Origin: JBBEDC01 sp040881505
GTDB lineage: Bacteria; Patescibacteriota; Andersenbacteria; UBA10190
NCBI GenBank assembly: GCA_040881505.1
Contig: JBBEDC010000039.1
Span: 1-19,458 of the forward strand
Direction of reading: 5' to 3'
Length of the DNA: 19,458 nt
In this document: one piece after another, positions 13,071 to 19,255 of the stretch
Position numbering within the stretch: position 1 is the stretch's first letter
Layout: each line of letters starts with the position of its first letter
Notes under the pieces: generated by a model
Database searches by the model: none
What the model was told of the DNA's origin: nothing
Seen by the model: the letters and a program-made list of their open reading frames with translations, nothing else
Program-made: the position numbers and the translations under genes

Positions 13071-14431
13071 TTACGCATCATCTCAATCGGATAAAGTACG
13101 CAGCGTTACTACTAGTATTTAGTGTAGCAATAAATGGTATTGGATTAAGTAACGCAGCTTTTGTGGACCAAGGCATTATCGCTGGTTACAGCGTTACCAC
13201 GGGCTGTTGGGCCAAACCTACTGTTCCGGAGCACATATATCCGCCGGATGGCACGACTGCAAATCTAGGATCCGCTTGGCTAGATGATCCATATGTTGAT
13301 TGGGAGGATTCTATTGCCACCTGTCCTCTAAGTACAGCAATTCAATATCAGTATCAGTCATACCACGATGAAGCCTTGACCTCTCTGGCGTACCAGTCTG
13401 GACTGCTCGCAAATTCAACTATTCCAGCCCCCAATACTCCGGACGGTGCGTACTACTGGCGAGTGCGATCGTTCGATGGATATACGTACAGCGATTGGAG
13501 CGAACCGTGGCTTTTAACAGTTGATCGAACTACTTCCGTTGTTACAGCTGATAATGTTGTCATAAACGAACTTATGTGGATGGGCAGCACAGGGGTTCAG
13601 GGTGAAAACGACGAATGGATCGAGCTGCGTAATATGACATCAAGCGATATCGATCTGACAGGATGGACAATCGACGGAGCGGGAACAGGCAGTAGCGCTA
13701 TCGCTCTTGATGGGGTTATTCCAGCAGATGGATATTTCCTAGTGAGCCACTATGCATCAGGTGACTCAGAAATTGCTGATGATATCACGGTCGATCAAGT
13801 TGTTCCTGGAATTAGTCTCCATAATGATGGAGAGCACTTAGTATTACGGTTGCCAGACACTACTTTAATTGATCAGACGCCTGTTAGTGGACCTTGGGCT
13901 GCGGGCGAGAATGGAGCTACGCGTAAATCAATGGAACGCAACAGTGTTCCGGGAACTGGCTCTTCAACAGACAGCTGGCATTCTTGTACGGATTCCGTAT
14001 GTAATGATGATACGTACTGGGATACCGACGAAGGAGATACGTATGGTACGCCTGGATCCGTTAATCATTCCGATAACGATCCGACAAGTGTTGAGACTGA
14101 GTCTCTAGTGGTTGAAAAGAAGAGTATCGAGGAGGAATCAAGTGAAGAAGAGTCGAATGATGCAACGCCGAAGGTTACTCCCCCGCCAAGTGTTACCCCG
14201 ACTCCGCCTCTCGAAGAAGATCCCGTAGATCCAATTCCTACTCCGACGCCAACTCCAGAGGCGACTCCTACTCCAACCCCGCTGGTAACGCCACCTCCGG
14301 ATGAAGAAGTACTTGATACAGAGGAGGACGTAGAACAAGAAGAGGGAGGCGAGGAGTCTCTCGAGGAAGAAGAATCTATTAAAGAAGACGAAGATATCGA
14401 AGAAGCTGATGAGGGGGATGCGCTGCTATGA
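13067..14431 (+). CDS. Secreted Fn3-like and lamin-tail-domain protein with Pro/Thr and acidic tail
   Basis: 454 residues. An N-terminal signal (YAALLLVFSVAINGIGLSNA) ends in SNAAFVDQG, which resembles the SipW cleavage region of the TasA-like protein. Residues about 50-155 look like an Fn3/Ig-like domain (YYWRVRSFDGYTYSDWS). Residues about 160-300 are a lamin tail domain (VVINELMWMG, DEWIELRN, DLTGWTIDGAG, GYFLVS). The rest is a Thr/Pro linker (PTPTPTPEATPTPTP) and a strongly acidic tail rich in Glu and Asp, ending DEGDALL. Extracellular lamin tail domains are common in CPR and environmental bacteria and may bind DNA, nucleases or other ligands; their role is unproven. Four-base overlaps join it to sipW upstream and to the next gene, so it is part of one operon. 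It has no TM anchor or sorting signal. Confidence 0.85.
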   Translation: MITHHLNRIKYAALLLVFSVAINGIGLSNAAFVDQGIIAGYSVTTGCWAKPTVPEHIYPPDGTTANLGSAWLDDPYVDWEDSIATCPLSTAIQYQYQSYHDEALTSLAYQSGLLANSTIPAPNTPDGAYYWRVRSFDGYTYSDWSEPWLLTVDRTTSVVTADNVVINELMWMGSTGVQGENDEWIELRNMTSSDIDLTGWTIDGAGTGSSAIALDGVIPADGYFLVSHYASGDSEIADDITVDQVVPGISLHNDGEHLVLRLPDTTLIDQTPVSGPWAAGENGATRKSMERNSVPGTGSSTDSWHSCTDSVCNDDTYWDTDEGDTYGTPGSVNHSDNDPTSVETESLVVEKKSIEEESSEEESNDATPKVTPPPSVTPTPPLEEDPVDPIPTPTPTPEATPTPTPLVTPPPDEEVLDTEEDVEQEEGGEESLEEEESIKEDEDIEEADEGDALL

Positions 14432-15288
14432 TTACGAAAAGCATATCATTTACGGTAGCGCTATTTTTTCTCCTGCTCGCTGGCGTATCTCATGCGGCTG
14501 ATGTTGATGTCACCTGTTCAACAAGCGGCGGCGGAGTTGATTGTGTAGCCACGCCTGCCAATACTCCGTTATTCTCAGCTTCAAACATTGTTCCCGGGCA
14601 AGATATTGCACGAAGCATCTCTATCCAGAATGATCACAACGATAATTGCCTAATGCGTATGGCAACTGATGACGCATCGGCTACGCCGAATGATTTTCCA
14701 GAAACGCTTTTTACCGCAATCGTATCCGGTGCGGATACCTATGGAGCAAGTAACGGATCAGGAGGAGCGCTGAGCTCCAAAAAGTTATCTGACCTTTTCG
14801 CAGGCGATATTGCGAATCTGGGAACTGTCACAACTGGATCAAATCGTACATATGATTGGATTGTCACTTTCGACACAACTGCTGGAAACGCATATCAAGG
14901 AGCGACGGCGTCATTTGATTTTGACTTAAACTTTGAGTGTGAGGAAGGCGGAGGCTCTGGAGGCGGTCAAACTGATCCGACACCCACCCCAACGCCTGCT
15001 CCTACGTCGAGCTCATCTTCTTCAGGAGATGGAGGGGGCGGCTCTGATGAAAATCAAGAGGGAAATGGAAGCGTTCTTGGAACAATTAGCAAGGCCGTGG
15101 CACCGAAGACGTTAGCAAGCGGAGGTACGCCGGTCGTCGTATCGGAAGTGCTTGGTACAGGAACACTCGCGGCAACTGGTACGTTTGTTGATAAGGTACT
15201 GTATGTGTTGTTGGTGCTTGGTGTAATGATTACTGCTGTATCCGGCCACAATCTGTATCGACGCCATCGGATAAACCACAATGCGTAG
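14428..15288 (+). CDS. TasA-like surface protein with Ser/Pro stalk and LAATG sortase signal
   Basis: 286 residues. A standard signal peptide (ISFTVALFFLLLAGVSHA, cut near A23/A24) is followed by a domain to about residue 170 with the pattern seen in TasA/camelysin relatives (NIVPGQDIARSISIQND, then TYDWIVTFD). Next comes a Gly/Thr/Pro/Ser stalk, and a C-terminal sorting signal: LAATG at 247-251, a hydrophobic helix (VLYVLLVLGVMITAVSG) and a basic end (YRRHR). LAxTG is the motif known for class E sortases, and the next gene encodes a sortase that overlaps it by 8 bases. It is probably the wall- or membrane-anchored base, tip or cap of the surface structure. Cysteines at 30, 39 and 74 and near 168 may form disulphides. 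TasA relation is from pattern only; a sortase-substrate role is well supported. Confidence 0.8.
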   Translation: MITKSISFTVALFFLLLAGVSHAADVDVTCSTSGGGVDCVATPANTPLFSASNIVPGQDIARSISIQNDHNDNCLMRMATDDASATPNDFPETLFTAIVSGADTYGASNGSGGALSSKKLSDLFAGDIANLGTVTTGSNRTYDWIVTFDTTAGNAYQGATASFDFDLNFECEEGGGSGGGQTDPTPTPTPAPTSSSSSSGDGGGGSDENQEGNGSVLGTISKAVAPKTLASGGTPVVVSEVLGTGTLAATGTFVDKVLYVLLVLGVMITAVSGHNLYRRHRINHNA

Positions 15289-15820
15289 AGGGTTTGGTTC
15301 CGCTATTGGCTGTATAGTTGGAGTAATAATGATTCTTGGGGCATATACGGCCCTTTCCTACCGCGCGACTGTTTTATCATTTGATCAGGTACCTCCCGTA
15401 TTCGCCGCGCAAGAAGAACGAGAGGCGCTTCCTATCAACCAGCTCGTTATTCCAACGCTTGATATTCGACTAGACATCACCCCTGGGTATATCCATGGCG
15501 GGGTATGGTCGATTGCGAAGAATAAGGTGAGCCACTTGGTATCATCTGCTAGGCCAAGCGAGTCGGGCAATATCGTGATGTACGGACATAACAAGCGGTC
15601 AGTTCTCGGTGGACTCACAGACATCGAGCTCGGTGCCGTTATTGAACTCACAGACGCTAGCGGCACCCTCCACTCGTATCGTGTAGAGGAAATGCACATA
15701 GTTACTCCTGGACAGCTCGACCTGGTACTACCAACCGACCAGGAGGTACTTACGATATTTACCTGTACAGGAATATTCGATCAAAATCGTCTCGTTATTC
15801 GAGCGACTCCTCTTGTTTAA
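15281..15820 (+). CDS. Sortase (class D/E-like transpeptidase)
   Basis: 179 residues with an N-terminal TM helix (IGCIVGVIMILGAYTAL) and an extracytoplasmic sortase domain. The catalytic set is visible: His103 in VMYGHNKR, Cys162 in LTIFTCTG and Arg170 in DQNRLVIRA. The early segment INQLVIPTLDIRLDI is also typical. Sortases cut a C-terminal sorting signal between Thr and Gly and join the Thr to an amino group on cell wall or another subunit. The immediately upstream protein carries LAATG, fitting a class E type specificity. It overlaps that gene by 8 bases and is the last gene of the cassette. Only 45 bases separate it from lepA, with no convincing terminator between them. Class cannot be settled by eye. 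Confidence 0.92.
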   Translation: MRRGFGSAIGCIVGVIMILGAYTALSYRATVLSFDQVPPVFAAQEEREALPINQLVIPTLDIRLDITPGYIHGGVWSIAKNKVSHLVSSARPSESGNIVMYGHNKRSVLGGLTDIELGAVIELTDASGTLHSYRVEEMHIVTPGQLDLVLPTDQEVLTIFTCTGIFDQNRLVIRATPLV

Positions 15821-15841
15821 CTAGCGAAAAACCCTCTTCCG

Positions 15842-15850
15842 TGATATTCT
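15842..15850 (+). promoter_or_regulatory. Extended -10 promoter candidate for lepA
   Basis: TGATATTCT contains an extended -10 TG and the hexamer TATTCT (15845-15850). The predicted start point near 15857 leaves about nine untranslated bases before ATG 15866, and no Shine-Dalgarno is present there. A matching -35 is not evident at 17 bases. Confidence 0.35.
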
Positions 15851-15865
15851 CCGGCCATATTTCCT

Positions 15866-17641
15866 ATGGCTAAAATCCACAACTTCGCCATCATCGCCCA
15901 TATTGATCACGGTAAGTCCACGCTAGCTGACCGGTTCTTAGAGGTGACCCATACGGTAGAATCACGCAAGATGCGTGAGCAGCTCCTTGATTCCATGGAG
16001 CTCGAGCGAGAAAAAGGAATCACAATCAAGCTACAGCCGGTGCGGATGGCCTGGAAGGATTCGGCCATGAACCTCATCGACACTCCCGGACACGTCGACT
16101 TTCAGTATGAGGTATCCCGCAGTCTGCAGGCCGTGGAAGGGGCGCTGCTGCTTGTAGATGCGACCCAAGGCGTGCAGGCTCAGACCGTCTCCAACCTATA
16201 CCTAGCCTTGGAGCAAAACCTGGAAATCGTTGCTGCGATTAATAAGGTGGACCTGCCCGCTGCGAACGTGCCGAAAGTAAAGGCAGAGATTGAACGACTC
16301 GTTGGAGTGGCGCAGGGTGATATTCTGGCGATTTCCGCCAAGACCGGCCAAGGGGTAGAGCAGCTGCTGGATATGATCGTTGATCGAGTGCCGGTTGCAG
16401 AAATTAAGAACGAAGAACCACTACGTGCCCTTATTTTCGATTCGGTCTATGACGACTACAAGGGCGTCGTAGCCTATGTACGTATTATGGAAGGACAGGT
16501 ATCCCAAGGTGATGAAATTGCCTTTCTCGGAACAGATGTAAGTGACCGGGTAGTGGAGCTGGGTACATTCACTCCGCTTTTTAAGGCGGGTAAAACACTA
16601 TCAGCTGGTGAGATCGGATATATCGCAACGGGATTGAAGGACATTCGCCAGGCTCGCGTTGGAGATACGGTTGTGCTGGCGAAAGATAGGCCAAAAACAA
16701 AAGCGCTTGCCGGGTTTAAAATTCCGCAACCAAAAGTATATGCAGGAATTTTCCCAGTAAACGGAAGTGATTTTCCGGAGTTACGCGAGGCTATGGGCCG
16801 CCTCCAGCTCAATGACGCCAGCCTTACCGCTCAACAGGAACGCAGCCAAGCGTTAGGGCAGGGATTCCGCTGTGGGTTTTTAGGCATGCTTCACCTTGAG
16901 ATTATTCAAGAGCGTCTGCGCCGGGAATTTGATCTGGACTTAGTCGTTACAACGCCAAGTGTGTTGTACAAAGTGAAAAAGCGCGATGGTTCGCAATTAG
17001 ACGTACATACTCCTGATGTATTTCCTGATCCCACGTATATCGAAGCGATTGAAGAGCAGTTTTGTGTAGCTGAGGTCATTATTCCAACGCAGTATATGGG
17101 AGGAGTATTCGAACTCATGAAGCAACACGAGGGCGTTATTCTCAATCAGGAATATATGGGTACCGATCGCGTGATGTTAACGTATGAGCTGCCGCTGCGA
17201 GAGTTGGTCGTTGATCTGTATGATGAATTAAAATCAGCTACTTCAGGATATGGGTCGCTCAGTTACGAGCTAAAGGATTGGCGGCAAGCGGAAGTCGTGA
17301 AGTTGGCCATTCTCTTAAATGAAGAGCCCGTGGAGGCATTGTCAGTCATTGTTCCGCGCACTAAGGCCGAGGCCGTGGGACGCAGAGCAACGGAGAAGCT
17401 CAAAGAGCTGTTGCCGCGCCAACTCTTTGCGCTCCCAATTCAAGCAGCTGTAGGAGGTAAGATCGTAGCTCGCGAGACCCTACCTGCGATGCGCAAAGAC
17501 GTTACGGCCGGACTGTATGGGGGAGATGTGACCCGAAAGCGTAAGGTGTTAGAAAAGCAGAAAAAAGGAAAAAAGAAGATGGCTACCACCGGCTCCGTTG
17601 AGATTCCTCCTGAGGCATATATTGCTATGCTGAAGAAGTAG
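15866..17641 (+). CDS. lepA: Translation elongation factor 4 (LepA/EF4), ribosome back-translocating GTPase
   Basis: 591 residues, close to the usual length of about 600. All GTPase motifs are visible: G1 AHIDHGKST (11-19), G2 region GITIK (51-55), G3 DTPGHVDF (72-79), G4 NKVD (126-129) and G5 SAKTGQG. Later regions match EF4: GFRCGFLGMLHLEIIQERL, and the C-terminal domain with GGDVTRKRKVLEKQKKGKKK and SVEIPPEAYIAML. EF4 acts on elongating or initiating ribosomes. The frame is intact. The start has no Shine-Dalgarno, but the MAKIHNFAIIAHIDHGK beginning agrees with the family. It sits apart functionally from the surface cassette upstream and is probably transcribed from its own extended -10 element. 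Confidence 0.98.
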   Translation: MAKIHNFAIIAHIDHGKSTLADRFLEVTHTVESRKMREQLLDSMELEREKGITIKLQPVRMAWKDSAMNLIDTPGHVDFQYEVSRSLQAVEGALLLVDATQGVQAQTVSNLYLALEQNLEIVAAINKVDLPAANVPKVKAEIERLVGVAQGDILAISAKTGQGVEQLLDMIVDRVPVAEIKNEEPLRALIFDSVYDDYKGVVAYVRIMEGQVSQGDEIAFLGTDVSDRVVELGTFTPLFKAGKTLSAGEIGYIATGLKDIRQARVGDTVVLAKDRPKTKALAGFKIPQPKVYAGIFPVNGSDFPELREAMGRLQLNDASLTAQQERSQALGQGFRCGFLGMLHLEIIQERLRREFDLDLVVTTPSVLYKVKKRDGSQLDVHTPDVFPDPTYIEAIEEQFCVAEVIIPTQYMGGVFELMKQHEGVILNQEYMGTDRVMLTYELPLRELVVDLYDELKSATSGYGSLSYELKDWRQAEVVKLAILLNEEPVEALSVIVPRTKAEAVGRRATEKLKELLPRQLFALPIQAAVGGKIVARETLPAMRKDVTAGLYGGDVTRKRKVLEKQKKGKKKMATTGSVEIPPEAYIAMLKK

Positions 17642-17650
17642 CGGTACGAT
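17622..17650 (+). promoter_or_regulatory. Promoter candidate for the small membrane protein after lepA
   Basis: TTGCTA (17622-17627), a 17-base spacer and TACGAT (17645-17650) overlap the end of lepA. The predicted start is about ten bases ahead of ATG 17667, which lacks a Shine-Dalgarno. Both hexamers are imperfect. Confidence 0.35.
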
Positions 17651-17666
17651 TTTCAATTCTGTATCT

Positions 17667-17960
17667 ATGAAAAACATTAAAAGTGCCTTTATTTTGTATT
17701 TACTGGTAGCCCTTTTTATAGGGCTAATTGTTGGACTGGTCCTGCAGGGCGTACAAACTGTGATCGTTCTAGCGGTTATAGCCCTGGCTGGAATTACTGC
17801 TATTATTATCTATATGAATACCAGCACGCCGGCAGATGAGCCGGAAGAAAAGGAAGCTGAGGCGCTTGGTAGCGCAGAGGCGGATGTAGTCCTATCTAAA
17901 GAGGAGGCTCGGAAGTGGCTGGATGACTTTTTAGTAGAACATCAGAAGTACAAGAAATAA
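17667..17960 (+). CDS. Small two-TM membrane protein, hypothetical
   Basis: 97 residues. Two closely spaced hydrophobic helices (about 8-28, AFILYLLVALFIGLIVGLVL, and about 30-49, VIVLAVIALAGITAIIIYM) form a hairpin. A polar acidic linker (DEPEEKEAEALGSAEAD) and an amphipathic C-terminal helix (SKEEARKWLDDFLVEHQKY) follow, probably cytoplasmic. No family is recognised and nothing catalytic is seen. It lies 25 bases after lepA and may be read through from it or from a weak promoter at 17622-17650. Start ATG 17667 is the first in frame after lepA and directly precedes the hydrophobic segment. The role is unknown. Confidence 0.75.
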   Translation: MKNIKSAFILYLLVALFIGLIVGLVLQGVQTVIVLAVIALAGITAIIIYMNTSTPADEPEEKEAEALGSAEADVVLSKEEARKWLDDFLVEHQKYKK

Positions 17961-18182
17961 CTATATATCCCTCATGAGGTTAGGTTATCGCCTATTTGAG
18001 ACCTGCTGTTTTATAGGGTGTAGTAGCTTTTCCTCGCGCATACAGGTAAAATTCTCTATATAAAGGCTTAACCACAGCTTATTTCCGCAGGGAGAGGTTT
18101 TTCAGGTTTTGAGAAAGGTTGTCCAATAGAAAATAATTTTAGCGTAACTAGCTTCACATTAAGAGATATTTGTTAAGAGACC
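17961..18182. other. Intergenic region with a promoter near its right end
   Basis: No gene, tRNA or convincing terminator is seen in these 222 bases. There is a perfect 10-bp palindrome CCTCATGAGG at 17970-17979. A promoter described separately lies at 18109-18137. The region is AT-rich toward its right end. Confidence 0.5.
18109..18137 (+). promoter_or_regulatory. Promoter for the PBECR-like gene
   Basis: TTGAGA (18109-18114), a 17-base spacer and AATAAT (18132-18137) each match five of six consensus bases. Transcription would start near 18144, giving a leader of about 40 bases before ATG 18183, with only a weak ribosome-binding site (AAGAGA, 18175-18180). Confidence 0.6.
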
Positions 18183-18689
18183 ATGAGTCCAGGTAAACAC
18201 ACAAAGGCGCGTCTGCTGCATGAGAGATACATCATTGGGACGGATAGGAAAGCGGCTGTAAAAATTGAAAGGGTATTGGTATCCCGTTTTTCGAAGGTAA
18301 CAATGAATACTCTACAAGAGCATTGGTCTGATTTTCAGCATGATCGGATCTATTTAAGCACTATCGCCCTTAAGCACATGTTTGACTCCAGGGCAGCGCA
18401 GGAATACGACATGATTTTGGAGCACCTCGAAATACTCATAGAAAAGCCAGATGCTTTGTATGAGAATTTGGAAGATAAGAGGGGGAAGCTATTAATAATG
18501 AAGACTATCAATATCGTCACATTTGAAGGTGAAAAGGTAGAGGAATGGCTAGTTTGTTCCCTTGATACGAAAAATGAAGAGTTGGATATGGTAACAGCGT
18601 TTCGGTTTACCGAAGAGCGGAAGAAGAAAAATTATCTAAAAAAATACAAGCTTTTGTGGAGCTGGGAGGGCGACGGGCCTCCATCGTAG
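18183..18689 (+). CDS. Hypothetical protein with possible PBECR/RelE-like nuclease domain
   Basis: 168 residues, soluble. The core from about residue 57 (RIYLSTIALKHMFDSRAAQE), through LEILIEKPDALYENLEDKRG and KLLIMKTI, to MVTAFRFTEERKKKNYLKKY, and the ending LLWSWEGDGPPS, resembles from memory the phage-linked Barnase-EndoU-ColicinE5/D-RelE-like (PBECR) nuclease pattern: a KH dyad in the first helix, a P-D-xx-Y element and a basic C-terminal helix with a Trp. Residues 1-50 are basic. If correct it would be an RNase-like toxin or phage-derived enzyme, but no antitoxin gene is adjacent and no catalytic set is proven. It has its own promoter and stands alone between intergenic stretches. Start ATG 18183 is the first in frame. 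The coding call is firm; the domain call is tentative. Confidence 0.7.
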   Translation: MSPGKHTKARLLHERYIIGTDRKAAVKIERVLVSRFSKVTMNTLQEHWSDFQHDRIYLSTIALKHMFDSRAAQEYDMILEHLEILIEKPDALYENLEDKRGKLLIMKTINIVTFEGEKVEEWLVCSLDTKNEELDMVTAFRFTEERKKKNYLKKYKLLWSWEGDGPPS

Positions 18690-18963
18690 TGTGTTTGTTA
18701 CTCTCTGAAAAGAGAGAGACTACTAGCACCCCGCAGTAGAGCCGCACCTTATGAAGGTTTTCTGCGTTTCAGATCCACAAAAGCTTGTATTGATCTCAGA
18801 AAGAACTTTTTAATATAACTACTGACAATGTTTTGTCAACCCAGTAGTGGAAGCATCCACATAGCTACTATACCGCAGAGTGATAGAGCGTGCCATGCCC
18901 GCTTCCTCCCGAGAGCTTTATGCCGGCTTGCATCGAGTAATAAAAAACCGCGCAGCCAATCCT
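18690..18963. other. Structured intergenic region, no protein gene seen
   Basis: Four local secondary-structure elements occur: CTCTCT-GAAA-AGAGAG at 18701-18716; a nested pair, CGCAG/CTGCG (18732-18736 with 18762-18766) around ACCTT/AAGGT (18746-18750 with 18754-18758); TGACAA/TTGTCA (18823-18828 with 18833-18838); and GTGGA/TCCAC (18847-18851 with 18856-18860). TTGATC (18790-18795), 18 bases, and TATAAC (18814-18819) form a possible + strand promoter. An unrecognised small RNA is possible, but none is established. Reading frames here look like shadows. Confidence 0.4.
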
Positions 18964-18987
18964 TTAGGGTGGAGAGACGGGGCGGTT
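18942..18987 (-). terminator. Weak terminator candidate of the minus-strand gene
   Basis: On the minus strand AACCGC (complement of 18982-18987) can pair with GCGGTT (complement of 18946-18951), followed by a run of Ts and TATT. The 30-base loop and the overlap with the end of the coding region make it a weak candidate. Confidence 0.3.
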
Positions 18988-19176
18988 GGCGAGGGTAATG
19001 AGCACATAGCAGGCGAGGGAGGAAGCGAAGGCAATGATCGTGCATGCCCAGTTTCCGTGGTACATTTTTTGCTCTTCCTCCAGCGAAACTCGAAAATGCT
19101 TCCTCCAGCGAAAGCAGACGATGATAGTAAAAATTATCGACACTCCAAGCATCGCCCAGCCGATGTCTCTGAGCAT
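18964..19176 (-). CDS. Small two-TM membrane protein, hypothetical
   Basis: 70 residues on the minus strand: MLRDIGWAMLGVSIIFTIIV opens with a TM helix (about 5-22), then a basic and acidic loop (RWRKHFRVSLEEEQK), then a second TM helix (about 45-64, CTIIAFASSLACYVLITLA), ending NRPVSPP. The gene is supported by a good Shine-Dalgarno, AGGAG (complement of 19182-19186), five bases before the ATG, and by the clean two-helix pattern, which opposite-strand shadows seldom show. It is the only minus-strand gene supported in the window. It is divergent from rmlC and convergent with the PBECR-like gene. The 102-codon frame on the opposite strand is its shadow. No family is recognised. Short hydrophobic proteins of this kind are common and poorly characterised in CPR genomes. 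Confidence 0.65.
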   Translation of the reverse strand: MLRDIGWAMLGVSIIFTIIVCFRWRKHFRVSLEEEQKMYHGNWACTIIAFASSLACYVLITLANRPVSPP

Positions 19177-19218
19177 GGTGTCTCCTAGCTAAATGAAGAA
19201 GGAACAGCCGTTAATATA

Positions 19219-19248
19219 TTGACTAGAACGCAAAACTGCTTGTATTGT
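19219..19248 (+). promoter_or_regulatory. Promoter for rmlC
   Basis: TTGACT (19219-19224), an 18-base spacer and TATTGT (19243-19248) precede ATG 19256 by seven bases, so transcription would begin at the start codon or one base before it. There is no Shine-Dalgarno. ATTGT (19244-19248) and ACAAT (19253-19257) form an inverted repeat across the predicted start and could be an operator. Confidence 0.55.
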
Positions 19249-19255
19249 CAACACA

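Noticed and set aside
14164..14300. Repetitive ACTCC/CCGAC units in the DNA that look like a tandem repeat
   Set aside because: They encode the Thr-Pro stalk of the lamin-tail protein; the codons vary, so this is protein-level low complexity and not a DNA repeat, CRISPR or mobile element.
18880..19188. A 102-codon + strand frame
   Set aside because: It lies opposite the minus-strand two-TM gene, has no ribosome-binding site and its protein has no domain-like pattern. The opposite strand has a Shine-Dalgarno and hydrophobic helices.
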